From assembly GCA_045640165.1 (NCBI GenBank), contig JAZUEK010000069.1, forward strand, positions 1 to 56,383: 56,383 bases of DNA, in the 5' to 3' direction. Origin of the DNA: RGIG426 sp045640165. Lineage in GTDB: Bacteria > Bacillota > Clostridia > Oscillospirales > Acutalibacteraceae. The notes under the pieces are model-generated. The model saw nothing but the letters and a program-made list of their open reading frames with translations. It made no database searches and was not told the DNA's origin. Of the stretch, positions 43,521 through 53,008 are shown in pieces (position 1 is the first letter of the stretch; each line of letters opens with the position of its first letter). Position numbers and translations under genes: made by a program.

Positions 43521-45794
43521 ATGAGCCGCAAAACGTCCAAAGAACAAAATACCGTCCTGCCGCCGCGGCAAATGCGCGCACGCGCCGTCTTCGGCGGCAT
43601 CGCGCTGTGTGCCGTGTTTGCCCTGCTCGCGGCGCGCCTCGGCTTTTTGCAAATTATTCAAGGCGAGTTTTGGTCTTCCAAAGCCGTCTCTCAACAGCTA
43701 AACGACAGTCTCGTCGCCGCCCACCGCGGCACGATTTACGATTGCAACGGCAAAGTGCTCGCCGAATCCATGGAAGTGTGGACGGTCATTATGACCCCCT
43801 ACAACATCGCTCAACTGGACGACGCGGAGGCCGTTCGCGTGAAAATCGCCGACGAGGTATCGAAAATTCTCGACGTCGACCGCGATACGCTGTATAAGAA
43901 AACCACGCGCACCGAATCCCAGTATGAAAAAGTGGCATCGCAGGTGGAATATCCCGTCGTCGAAAAGCTCATCGCCTGGGCAGAGAAAAACAAGCTCTCC
44001 AACAGCGGTATTTTCCGCGTGATTACCGACTATAAACGCACCTACCCCTACGGCTCGCTCGCGTCCTGCGTCATCGGCTTCACCGGCACCGACTATTACG
44101 GTTTGTACGGCCTTGAAGCGGAATACAACGACGTGCTCGCCGGCGTAGCCGGCCGCGTTGTCACCGCCCAAAACGGTGTCGGCGGCGATATGCCGGTCTC
44201 CCTCACCTACGAAAAAACCGTAGACGCCGAAGACGGCCACAGTTTGGTATTGACCATCGACCAAAACATCCAACATTACGCAGAAAAGTATCTCGAACAG
44301 TCGATTATCGAAAACTCCGTCAAAAACCGCGGCGTATCTATTGTGATGAACGTCCACACCGGCGCCATTTTGGCAATGGCGGTCAAAGGCGACTTTGATT
44401 TGAACGACCCGTGGACAGTGACCGACCCGAACGCCATCGAAGCGATGAAACTCCTGTCGGGCGACGAAAAATCCGAGGCGCTTGCCGCGGCCCGTCAAGC
44501 CCAATGGTCCAACAAAGCCGTTTCCGAGTTCTACGAACCCGGCTCAGTCTTCAAAGTGTTTACCTCGTGCATGGCCATCGAAGAGGGCGTCGGCAACATC
44601 AACACGTCCTCGTTCTATTGCCCCGGTTACATCGAGGTTATGGGCCAGCAAATCACTTGCTGGCACGCCGGACACGGCGCGCAAAACTTCCCCGACATCA
44701 TTTCGAACTCCTGCAACCCCGGCTTTATCACGCTCGGCGTAGGCCTCGGCGGTGAACGCTTCTTCAAATACTTCGTCGGTTTCGGCTTTACCGAGCCCAC
44801 CGGCATTGATATGCTCAGCGAAGGCCGCTCGACTACGTCGCTTTACCACGGCGCGGATATGACCGATTTGGACGTGGCGACGTCCTCCATCGGACAGACC
44901 TTCGAAATCACGCCGATCCAAATGGCGACCGCGCTGTGTGCCGTTGCCAACGGCGGCTATCTTATGCAGCCTTACGTGGTCGCTCAGGAACTGGACGGCA
45001 ACGGCAACGTTGTCAAAACCACCGAGCCGACCGTCAAACGCCAAGTGGTCTCGACCGAAACCACCAAACAAGTTGCCTCGATGCTCGCGGCGGCGGTCAA
45101 CGGCGGCGGTTCGAAGAACGTCTACGTCTCCGGCTATCGCGTGGCCGGTAAATCCGGTACCGCCGATAAAACCGAAACCCGTCAAGGCGGCGCCGAAAAC
45201 GAAGTGTGGGGCTCGTTCGGCACGTTTGCTCCTGCGGACGATCCGGAAATCGTGGTGCTGACCATCACCGATACCGCCCAAAGCGATAACCGTTGGGGCA
45301 GCCACACCGCCGGTCCGGTTTGCCAGAGCATTTTGTCGGATACGCTTCCCTACCTCGGTGTCGAGCCGCTGTATACCGAAGAAGAACTGGCGAACCTCTC
45401 CACCACCACCCCGAGCGTTGTCAACAAAGAGGTTTCCACCGCCACCACCATTATCGGCAACAACGACCTCAAATATTCCATTATCGGCAACGGCAAAACC
45501 GTTGTGAAACAGATTCCCGAATCGGGTAGTTCGATTCCGAAAGACGGCACCGTGGTGCTGTATACCGACTCGTCGTCGCTGAACACCACCACCGCTGTCC
45601 CCGATTTCCATAATATGACCTTATCGCAGGCAAACGCCGCCGCCAACGCCGCCAATTTGAACCTCGAAATCTCCGGCGTGGGTCTTGACAGCGGCGAAGC
45701 CACCGTCTATTCCCAAGACTACGAAGTGGGCGCCAAAGTGGAGCCCGGAACCGTTATCTACCTCGTATTCCTCACCGACAGTGCTATTGCTTAA
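43521..45794 (+). CDS. Class B penicillin-binding protein with PASTA domains (FtsI/SpoVD-like)
   Basis: A 757-residue transpeptidase with an N-terminal anchor (about 20-42), a dimerisation domain (RGTIYDCNGKVLAES), then SxxK with Ser342 in EPGSVFK, SxN (SCN) and KSG with Lys544, and two C-terminal PASTA segments (about 610-755). It cross-links septal peptidoglycan. Clostridia often have separate ftsI and spoVD genes here, but only one is present, so the sporulation or vegetative role cannot be told apart. Confidence 0.9.
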   Translation: MSRKTSKEQNTVLPPRQMRARAVFGGIALCAVFALLAARLGFLQIIQGEFWSSKAVSQQLNDSLVAAHRGTIYDCNGKVLAESMEVWTVIMTPYNIAQLDDAEAVRVKIADEVSKILDVDRDTLYKKTTRTESQYEKVASQVEYPVVEKLIAWAEKNKLSNSGIFRVITDYKRTYPYGSLASCVIGFTGTDYYGLYGLEAEYNDVLAGVAGRVVTAQNGVGGDMPVSLTYEKTVDAEDGHSLVLTIDQNIQHYAEKYLEQSIIENSVKNRGVSIVMNVHTGAILAMAVKGDFDLNDPWTVTDPNAIEAMKLLSGDEKSEALAAARQAQWSNKAVSEFYEPGSVFKVFTSCMAIEEGVGNINTSSFYCPGYIEVMGQQITCWHAGHGAQNFPDIISNSCNPGFITLGVGLGGERFFKYFVGFGFTEPTGIDMLSEGRSTTSLYHGADMTDLDVATSSIGQTFEITPIQMATALCAVANGGYLMQPYVVAQELDGNGNVVKTTEPTVKRQVVSTETTKQVASMLAAAVNGGGSKNVYVSGYRVAGKSGTADKTETRQGGAENEVWGSFGTFAPADDPEIVVLTITDTAQSDNRWGSHTAGPVCQSILSDTLPYLGVEPLYTEEELANLSTTTPSVVNKEVSTATTIIGNNDLKYSIIGNGKTVVKQIPESGSSIPKDGTVVLYTDSSSLNTTTAVPDFHNMTLSQANAAANAANLNLEISGVGLDSGEATVYSQDYEVGAKVEPGTVIYLVFLTDSAIA

Positions 45795-45821
45795 ATTCCT
45801 ACAAAGAAAGCCGGTTGCCGT

Positions 45822-47267
45822 ATGAAATTATCCGCTCTGTTACACACTATCTGCGATGCCCCGTTTGAGGCGGACATCGCCGGTATCGCCTGCGATTCGC
45901 GCAAAGTCGAAGCAGGCTTTCTGTTCGTGTGTATCGACGGCGTGGAGGTAGACGGACACAAATTTGCGCAAAAAGCCATCGAAAACGGCGCCATCGCCGT
46001 TGTGGCGGAGCGCGATTTGGGCCTTCCGAACCAAATTCTTCTGCCGGACACCCGTTCGGCGTGGGCAAAGCTGTCCGCCAACTGGTTTGACCATCCGGCA
46101 AAACGGATGCGCCTCATCGGTGTAACCGGCACCAACGGCAAAACCTCCTCCACCTATATGCTCAAGCACGCGCTGGAAGCGTGCGGCCACAAAGTAGGCT
46201 TAATCGGCACGATTCAATCGATGATTGGCGCGCGACAGATTCCGGCGTGCCACACCACTCCCGAAGCCTACGAACTGCAAGGCTTGTTCGCCCAAATGGC
46301 GGATGCCGGATGCACCGACGTGGTGATGGAGGTTTCGAGCCACGCGCTCGCACAATGCCGCGTGGACGGCGTAACGTTTGACGCCGCGATTTTCACCAAT
46401 TTGACACAAGACCACTTGGATTACCATAAAACGATGGACGCGTACTGTGAGGCGAAGCGCAAACTGTTCCAAAACAGCCGCCTTGCCGTGATGAACGCGG
46501 ACGACCCGTGGTTTTCCGAGATGAAACAAGGCGTTACCTGTCCGCTCATCACCTTTTCGCTGAAACACGACGGCTGTGACGCCACCATAAGCCAACTGGC
46601 GCCCCGTCCGGACGGAGCGGACTTTCAATTCACCCAAAACGGCAAGACGACCGCGGTGCGTATGAACGTGCCGGGCGAGTTTTCCGTTTATAATGCCACC
46701 GGAGTCCTTGCGTGCCTCGTCGCTCTCGGCGAGGACGCGGACACCGTGTGCGGCGCTTTTGCCACTCTCGACGGCATCAAAGGCCGTGCCGAGGTTGTGC
46801 CGACGGGACGCGGCTTTTCGCTCGTCATCGACTACGCCCACACCCCCGACGGCATCGAAAAAATCTGCGAGACGTTGCGCGCCGACTGCCAAGGCCGACT
46901 GATTACCGTGTTCGGCGCCGCCGGCGAACGCGACCGCGGCAAACGCCCCCAAATGGGCGAAATCGCCGCGCGTTACTCCGACCTCATCGTGCTGACGAGC
47001 GACAACCCTCGCCGCGAAGACCCGATGCAAATCATCAACGACGTGTTGCCGGGCATTCCGCAGGATTTCCCCTGCGTCGTCTACGAAAACCGCTTTGAAG
47101 CCATCCGCTATGCGGTAGCCGAAGCGAAAGAAGGCGACACCGTTCTGCTCGCCGGTAAAGGGCACGAGACCTATCAGGTGCTGAAAAACGGTATCATCCA
47201 CCTCGACGAACGCGAAGTGGTCGCCGAGGCGCTCGGAATGAAAAATAAATGGGAGTTTTCAAAATGA
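45822..47267 (+). CDS. murE: UDP-MurNAc-tripeptide synthetase MurE
   Basis: A 481-residue ligase with ATP-binding GVTGTNGKTS near residue 108, a central domain with the HLDYH segment, and the C-terminal SDNPRREDP motif (DNPR) that marks meso-diaminopimelate selectivity. It adds the third stem-peptide residue. It overlaps mraY by ATGA. murF, which usually follows, is missing here. Confidence 0.95.
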   Translation: MKLSALLHTICDAPFEADIAGIACDSRKVEAGFLFVCIDGVEVDGHKFAQKAIENGAIAVVAERDLGLPNQILLPDTRSAWAKLSANWFDHPAKRMRLIGVTGTNGKTSSTYMLKHALEACGHKVGLIGTIQSMIGARQIPACHTTPEAYELQGLFAQMADAGCTDVVMEVSSHALAQCRVDGVTFDAAIFTNLTQDHLDYHKTMDAYCEAKRKLFQNSRLAVMNADDPWFSEMKQGVTCPLITFSLKHDGCDATISQLAPRPDGADFQFTQNGKTTAVRMNVPGEFSVYNATGVLACLVALGEDADTVCGAFATLDGIKGRAEVVPTGRGFSLVIDYAHTPDGIEKICETLRADCQGRLITVFGAAGERDRGKRPQMGEIAARYSDLIVLTSDNPRREDPMQIINDVLPGIPQDFPCVVYENRFEAIRYAVAEAKEGDTVLLAGKGHETYQVLKNGIIHLDEREVVAEALGMKNKWEFSK

Positions 47268-48292
47268 ACGAAACCGTAACCCTCACAATCGTCTACGCCG
47301 CCACCGCCGTAGCGGCGCTGATTGCCTCGCTGCTTCTCGGACGGTGGACGATTCCGGCACTGCACAAACTGAAATTCGGGCAAACCATCTTGGATATCGG
47401 CCCGTCGTGGCACAAAAACAAGCAAGGCACTCCCACCATGGGCGGCTTGTTCTTCATCTGCGCCATGGCGTTTATGATGCTCGCCGGCATCGTGTTTTGC
47501 GAAACGGTGCTGCATCTGCGGCTGATTACCGACGTGCCGTTCACGACCCAAATCCGCTTTTTTGCCGGTTGCGGACTGGCATTCGGTTGCGGTATCATCG
47601 GTTTTGCCGACGACTATATCAAAGTCGTGAAAAAGCGCAACCTCGGCCTGACCGACAAACAAAAACTCTTCTTGCAACTGCTTCTCTCCGCCGCCTACTC
47701 CGTTACGTTGGTGCTCACCGGCGCGGCCGAGTTTTATATCCCGTTCCTCGGCGTCGTGGACCTCTCGTGGTGGTTTATTCCCATCGCAATGTTCTTCATC
47801 GTCGGTATGTCCAACGCCACCAACCTCACCGACGGCGTAGACGGACTGTGCGGCTCGGTCACCTTTGTCGCCGCGCTCGCCATGTTGGTGCTTTGCGGCT
47901 TTGCCGGTTTCCCGGCGTGCGGCATTTTCGCCGCCGCACTGGCAGGCGCGATTGCCGGCTATCTGTTCTATAACGTCCATCCTGCCAAAGTGATGATGGG
48001 CGACACCGGCTCGCTGTTTATCGGCGGTGCGCTGTGCGCGCTCGCGTTCGGTATCGGCCATCCGCTGCTGCTGCTTCCCGTCGGCATTCTGTATATCCTC
48101 GAAACGCTGTCGGTCATTTTGCAGGTCAGCTATTTCAAACTGACCAAAGGCAAACGCCTGTTTAAGATGTCCCCCATCCACCACCATTTTGAAATGTGCG
48201 GATGGTCGGAAAACAAAATCGTTGCCGTGTTCTCAACCGTTGACCTTTGCGGTTGTATTCTCGCAGTGCTGTGCGCTGTGTTCGTGTGGTAA
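47264..48292 (+). CDS. mraY: Phospho-MurNAc-pentapeptide translocase MraY
   Basis: A 342-residue membrane enzyme with about ten helices, the catalytic FADDYIKV segment, NLTDGVDGL and the MSPIHHHFE signature. It makes lipid I from UDP-MurNAc-pentapeptide and undecaprenyl phosphate. The ATG at 47264 overlaps the murE stop and has GGGAG upstream. Confidence 0.95.
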   Translation: MNETVTLTIVYAATAVAALIASLLLGRWTIPALHKLKFGQTILDIGPSWHKNKQGTPTMGGLFFICAMAFMMLAGIVFCETVLHLRLITDVPFTTQIRFFAGCGLAFGCGIIGFADDYIKVVKKRNLGLTDKQKLFLQLLLSAAYSVTLVLTGAAEFYIPFLGVVDLSWWFIPIAMFFIVGMSNATNLTDGVDGLCGSVTFVAALAMLVLCGFAGFPACGIFAAALAGAIAGYLFYNVHPAKVMMGDTGSLFIGGALCALAFGIGHPLLLLPVGILYILETLSVILQVSYFKLTKGKRLFKMSPIHHHFEMCGWSENKIVAVFSTVDLCGCILAVLCAVFVW

Positions 48293-48325
48293 TCGTTCCA
48301 TTCTCAAAAGAAAGGAGGCATCGCC

Positions 48326-49453
48326 GTGGGCGAGCGTACCAAAAAAGTCAAACTGCTTCGCGCAGGTAACTTCGACCTGCCGCTACTCATCATCCTGCTT
48401 GTTTTGTTGGGAATCGGACTGGTGTGTCTGTTCTCCGCGAGCCACGTCTATGCCTCTTACTACGACGGAAACAGCTATCACTACATTCTCCGCCAAGGCA
48501 TTTTCGCCGCAATGGGTCTCGTCGCGATGTATCTCATTTCGCTTATCGACTACCATCAATGGCGCAAGCTGTCGCTTCCGCTGTATATCGTCTCGCTGAT
48601 TTTGTTGGTCATCGCGCTCGTCACCCCGTCCCAAAACGGCGTTCACCGCTGGGTCGGCGTCGGCAGTATGACCTTCCAGCCCTCTGACTTTGCAAAATTT
48701 ACGCTCATCGTGTTCTTGGCGCAATTCATCTCCACCAACTACCAAAAAATGCGCCAGTTCAAGACGTTCTTCCTCTCGCTTGTCATCATCGGTATGGTGT
48801 GCGGACTCGTGGTCATTGAGCCGCACTTGTCCGGTACGATGTTGATTTTGGGCATCGGACTCGTTATGCTGTTCGTCGGCGGCGCGCGCATCAGCCACTT
48901 GCTACTGATATGCGGCGCAGGCGCGGCGGTCGTCCTACTCGCTGTTTTCGGCCTCGGGTACGAGGCAGACCGTATTTCCGTGTGGCTCGATCCGCTCGGC
49001 GTGTTCGCGGTGGACCGCGATATGGCGTGGCAAACCGTCCAGTCGCTGTACGCCATCGGCTCGGGCGGACTGATGGGCCTCGGCATCGGCAACTCGCGGC
49101 AAAAGCACTTGTTCCTGCCGGAACCCCAAAACGACTTCATCTTCGCCATCATCTGCGAAGAACTCGGCCTTATCGGCGCCGTCCTCATCATCTTGCTGTT
49201 TGCGCTTCTCGTGTGGCGCGGCGTCACCATCTCGTTGCGCGCACCGGATAAGTTCGGCTCGTTGCTCGCGGTCGGCATCAGTGCCCAAATCGGCATTCAG
49301 GTGCTCTTAAACATCGCGGTGGTCACCAACTCGATGCCCAACACGGGTATCGGTCTCCCGTTCTTCAGTTACGGCGGCACGTCTATGATGATGTTGCTCG
49401 GCGAAATGGGCGTGCTCTTCTCCATCGCCCGTCAAATGAGACAGAAAAAGTAA
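48326..49453 (+). CDS. ftsW: FtsW/SpoVE peptidoglycan glycosyltransferase
   Basis: A 375-residue SEDS protein with ten helices, GVHRWVGVGS near residue 108, the EPHLSGTM segment and C-terminal NTGIGLPFFSYGGTS. It polymerises lipid II with the class B PBP. It starts with GTG after AAAGGAGG. It could be called FtsW or SpoVE; both occupy this position in Firmicutes. Confidence 0.92.
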   Translation: MGERTKKVKLLRAGNFDLPLLIILLVLLGIGLVCLFSASHVYASYYDGNSYHYILRQGIFAAMGLVAMYLISLIDYHQWRKLSLPLYIVSLILLVIALVTPSQNGVHRWVGVGSMTFQPSDFAKFTLIVFLAQFISTNYQKMRQFKTFFLSLVIIGMVCGLVVIEPHLSGTMLILGIGLVMLFVGGARISHLLLICGAGAAVVLLAVFGLGYEADRISVWLDPLGVFAVDRDMAWQTVQSLYAIGSGGLMGLGIGNSRQKHLFLPEPQNDFIFAIICEELGLIGAVLIILLFALLVWRGVTISLRAPDKFGSLLAVGISAQIGIQVLLNIAVVTNSMPNTGIGLPFFSYGGTSMMMLLGEMGVLFSIARQMRQKK

Positions 49454-49487
49454 TTCCTCGCCGCACGGCGGCAAAAAGAGGTGTGTT

Positions 49488-50612
49488 ATGCGCGTTTTGC
49501 TTTCGGGCGGCGGTACAGCCGGCCATATCAACCCTGCTCTGGCGATTGCCGGAAAAATAAAAGAGCGCTTCCCCGACAGCGAGTTTTTGTTCGTCGGGGC
49601 TACGGGCCGTATGGAAACCGAATTGGTGCCCAAAGCCGGCTATCCGCTGAAAGACATCGTGGTGAAAGGCTTTTCTCGCAAACTCACCCCGAAAAGCATC
49701 GCCCACAACCTCTCCGCCGCTTACCACGCGGTCGCGTCGGGTCAAGATTGCAACCGCATTCTCAAAGAATTCAACCCGGACATTTGTATCGGCACGGGCG
49801 GCTACGTCTGTGGCCCGATTTTGCGTAAAGCCGCCAAGCGCGGCATCCCCGTCGTACTTCACGAATCCAACGCCTTCCCCGGCGTGACTGTGAAAATGTT
49901 GGCGAAAGCCGCCAAAGCCGTCTGTGTCGCCACCGAAGAAGACATTCCCCGTCTGCCGGAGGGCACAAACGCCATCGTGACCGGCAATCCGCTCCGCGAC
50001 GGATTTTTGAGCCTCGACAAAGCCACCGCTCGCGCGGAAATGGGGTTGGATGACCGTCCGTTCGTGCTGTCGCTCGGCGGCAGCCTCGGCGCGATGAAAA
50101 TTAACGAATTGATGGCAGGGGTGCTCACTCGTGCCGCCGCCGACCGCGCCGTGTGCCACTTGCACGCGACCGGCAAAGCGGAATACGACGAATTTTTAAA
50201 AACGCTCAAACAAAACGGCGTTGACCCCGACAGCGACGGCTTAGAGGTGCGCCCGTACATTGACGATATGCCGCGCTGTATGGCGGCGGCCGACCTGCTC
50301 GTGTGCCGTTGCGGCGCGATGACCACCACCGAACTGCTCGCCTGCGGCAAACCGGCCATTCTTATCCCCTCGCCCAACGTAGCGGAAAATCACCAGTTCT
50401 ATAACGCGCAGGCGCTCGTCCACAAAGGCGCCGCCGTGTGCATTGAAGAAAAGGATTTGACCGTGGATCGCCTCTTCTCGGAGATTCGCACCTTGACCGG
50501 CGACCAAGCGCGATTGGAAGATATGGCGAAAAACGCTAAAGCCGCCGCCATCACCGATGCCGCCGACCGCATTATGGACGTCATTGAAGACGTTTTGGCC
50601 GCCCACAACTAA
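49488..50612 (+). CDS. murG: UDP-GlcNAc:lipid I GlcNAc transferase MurG
   Basis: A 374-residue GT28 enzyme with GGGTAGHINPALAIA at the start, HESNAFPG near residue 125, and the donor site SLGGSLGA and ATTTELLA-type segment (CGAMTTTELLACG). It converts lipid I to lipid II on the inner membrane face. It lies 34 nt after ftsW. Confidence 0.95.
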   Translation: MRVLLSGGGTAGHINPALAIAGKIKERFPDSEFLFVGATGRMETELVPKAGYPLKDIVVKGFSRKLTPKSIAHNLSAAYHAVASGQDCNRILKEFNPDICIGTGGYVCGPILRKAAKRGIPVVLHESNAFPGVTVKMLAKAAKAVCVATEEDIPRLPEGTNAIVTGNPLRDGFLSLDKATARAEMGLDDRPFVLSLGGSLGAMKINELMAGVLTRAAADRAVCHLHATGKAEYDEFLKTLKQNGVDPDSDGLEVRPYIDDMPRCMAAADLLVCRCGAMTTTELLACGKPAILIPSPNVAENHQFYNAQALVHKGAAVCIEEKDLTVDRLFSEIRTLTGDQARLEDMAKNAKAAAITDAADRIMDVIEDVLAAHN

Positions 50613-50670
50613 AGTAGACAAGCACCGCCCCCGATTGTCCTGCATAGGATACGGTACGGGCGGCGAAAAG

Positions 50671-50688
50671 CCCCCGTGAAAAAGGGGG
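50671..50688 (+). promoter_or_regulatory. Hairpin covering the murA ribosome binding site
   Basis: CCCCC (50671-50675) can pair with GGGGG (50684-50688) of the AAGGGGGAA ribosome binding site, 7 nt before the TTG start of murA. A CCGCCC/GGGCGG pair lies just upstream. The structure could dampen murA translation; its regulatory role is inferred. Confidence 0.4.
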
Positions 50689-50695
50689 AATCGCC

Positions 50696-51961
50696 TTGTC
50701 CGAACTGCTCATTACCGGCGGCAACCGCTTGGGCGGTGCCGTCACGATACACGGCGCCAAAAACAGCGTGTTGCCACTGCTCGCCGCCTGCGTGCTTTGC
50801 CGCGGCGAATGTGTTCTCCACCGCTGTCCGGCGCTGTCCGACGTAGAGTCGTCCATCGACATCCTGCGCCACCTCGGCGCCACCGTCACGCGCGAGGGTG
50901 ACACCGTCACCGTCAACGCCGAAACCTTACATAACAACGATATTCCCGAGCGACTGATGCGCAAAATGCGCTCGTCCATCGTCTTTTTAGGCGCGATTAC
51001 CGCCCGTATGGGCGAAGCGCGCGTCTCGCTCCCCGGCGGATGCGAACTCGGTCCGCGCCCCATCGACCTGCATTTGGCAGGGCTCTCCACGCTCGGCGCC
51101 ACCGTCACCGAACAGCACGGCTGTCTTCATACGACGCTTGACCGTCGCTTTGTCGGCAACACGGTGTCTTTGGCATTCCCCAGTGTCGGCGCGACCGAAA
51201 ACTTGTTGCTTGCCGCCGCCACCGCCGAGGGCACAACGGTGCTCGCCGGCGCTGCAAGAGAGCCGGAAATCGGCGATTTGATTGCCTTTCTCAACGCGGC
51301 CGGCGCGCGCATTACCGTTCATCCCGACGTCATTACCGTCGAGGGCGTGCCGTCGCTTCACGGTTGCCAGCACACCGTACTGCCCGACCGCATTGAAGCA
51401 GCAACCTATCTCGCCGCCGTTGCCGTTACGGGCGGCACCGTCTTGTTATCTCCCGTCATCCCGGAACATTTGGCGCCGATTTTGCCGCTGTTCCAAGAAG
51501 CCGGCTGTCACCTGAAATGGTGGGAAGATTCCCTCCTGCTCAGCGCACCGCCGCGCTTGCAACACCTAAAACTTGTGCGCTCACTCCCCTATCCCGGTTT
51601 CCCCACCGATGCCGCCGCGCCACTGCTCGCGGCGATGACCACGGCGGACGGAGTCAGCGTGTTTGTGGAAACCATTTTCGAAAATCGCTATAAATACGTC
51701 GATGAACTCGCCCGTCTCGGTGCCGTTGTCAAAACCGAGGGCCGCGTTGCCGTGGTCGAGGGCGTCTCTCACTTGCAGGCCGCGCCGGTGTGTTGCACCG
51801 ATTTGCGAGGCGGCGCGGCACTTGTGGTGGCGGCACTCGCCGCCGACGGAACGACGTCTATCTCAAAATTACATCATTTAGACCGCGGTTACGCGGAGTT
51901 GTGCGACGCGTTGCGTGCACTCGGCGCCACGGTATCCCGTGTGCCGAAAAAGGAAGTTTAA
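50696..51961 (+). CDS. murA: UDP-N-acetylglucosamine 1-carboxyvinyltransferase
   Basis: A 421-residue EPSP-synthase-type enzyme (ITGGNRLGGAVTIHGAKNS, then GGCELGPRPIDLH). The catalytic Cys116 that forms the fosfomycin-sensitive adduct is present. It makes the first committed peptidoglycan precursor. It starts with TTG, supported by AAGGGGGAA 7 nt upstream, a weak start that may limit expression. It sits between murG and ftsQ. Confidence 0.94.
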   Translation: MSELLITGGNRLGGAVTIHGAKNSVLPLLAACVLCRGECVLHRCPALSDVESSIDILRHLGATVTREGDTVTVNAETLHNNDIPERLMRKMRSSIVFLGAITARMGEARVSLPGGCELGPRPIDLHLAGLSTLGATVTEQHGCLHTTLDRRFVGNTVSLAFPSVGATENLLLAAATAEGTTVLAGAAREPEIGDLIAFLNAAGARITVHPDVITVEGVPSLHGCQHTVLPDRIEAATYLAAVAVTGGTVLLSPVIPEHLAPILPLFQEAGCHLKWWEDSLLLSAPPRLQHLKLVRSLPYPGFPTDAAAPLLAAMTTADGVSVFVETIFENRYKYVDELARLGAVVKTEGRVAVVEGVSHLQAAPVCCTDLRGGAALVVAALAADGTTSISKLHHLDRGYAELCDALRALGATVSRVPKKEV

Positions 51962-51982
51962 CGAAAGGAGTGGAATACGAAT

Positions 51983-52876
51983 ATGGCGGACAAACGACGC
52001 ATCCCCAAACAGCCGAAACGACCCGAAAAGAAACGTTCCGTCGGACAGCGGCGGTTTCGCATAGCCGCAATTTTCTTTTGCCTTGCCATCGTATTCGCGG
52101 CCGCCGCGTTCGGCGTCAATCTCCTGTATCAAAACCGATTGGTAGAACTCGCTAAAGAAAAAGAGGTCTCCGAAGTCGTCACGCCTCCTGCTGATGGCGA
52201 GGGCGGCACGTTCAAGGTCCGCTCTATCACCATCGAGGGCAACAAACACTATTCGGAAGAACAAATTCGACGCGCCTCGGGGCTGTACGTCGGTCAAAGC
52301 GTGTGGGAAGTCAACAAAGCACAAGCCGCCGCCAACATCAAAGCGGCTTGCCCGTATGTGGAAAGCGCCTCCATCTCCTCCTCGCTTCTCAACACCATCA
52401 CCGTCTCCGTTAAAGAAACCACCATCATCGGCGCTATGTATTACAACGGCTCGTGGTGGCTGGTGGGCAAAAACGGACAAGCCGTTGACAAAATGCCGAT
52501 TGAAAGCGACGCACCGCAACGCTATCTCTATTTCAAAGGCGCCACTGCCACCGGAAAAGGCCTCGGCAAACAAGCGATGGACGACCGCTGTACCGAAATC
52601 GTCAAAACGTTCCTTGCCGCCGCCGAGGAAAACGAATTTACCGGTGTGTGCGAATTTGACCTCTCGAACAAGAGCGATTTGCGGCTCAACTGGAACAACC
52701 AGATCTCCATTCTCCTCGGAAGCGACAACAATATCGCCTATGAAATCTCGGTTGTCAAAGAAACCTTGCCCTCCATTCTCAAAAACCACGGCAAGCAGAC
52801 GCGCGGCACGTTGGACGTTTCGTCGTATTCCATCGAAAACGCTACAAATCGTGTCATTTTTACGCCCGACAACTAA
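51983..52876 (+). CDS. ftsQ: Cell division protein FtsQ/DivIB
   Basis: A 297-residue bitopic protein with a basic cytoplasmic start (KRRIPKQPKRPEKKR), one transmembrane helix (about 28-50), a POTRA domain (FKVRSITIEGNKHYSEEQI) and a beta domain to the C-terminus. AAAGGAGTG precedes the ATG. It scaffolds the septal complex with FtsL. Confidence 0.88.
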   Translation: MADKRRIPKQPKRPEKKRSVGQRRFRIAAIFFCLAIVFAAAAFGVNLLYQNRLVELAKEKEVSEVVTPPADGEGGTFKVRSITIEGNKHYSEEQIRRASGLYVGQSVWEVNKAQAAANIKAACPYVESASISSSLLNTITVSVKETTIIGAMYYNGSWWLVGKNGQAVDKMPIESDAPQRYLYFKGATATGKGLGKQAMDDRCTEIVKTFLAAAEENEFTGVCEFDLSNKSDLRLNWNNQISILLGSDNNIAYEISVVKETLPSILKNHGKQTRGTLDVSSYSIENATNRVIFTPDN

Positions 52877-52891
52877 ATATTGTGAAAATTT

Positions 52892-52936
52892 TGGGGAAAG
52901 CGATGATTTTTTTCGCTTTCCCCATTGATTTTTTTT
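52892..52936 (+). terminator. Terminator between ftsQ and ftsZ
   Basis: GGGGAAAGCGA (52893-52903) pairs with TCGCTTTCCCC (52913-52923), followed by TTGATTTTTTTT. ftsZ therefore needs its own promoter. TTGACA at 52935-52940 is a candidate -35 box, but a well-spaced -10 box is not clear. Confidence 0.85.
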
Positions 52937-53008
52937 GACAGTTATGTTATGATATGGAATGTATAAAACTCACCTAAAAAATGCGAATTTGAAATTGGAG
53001 GATGTCTT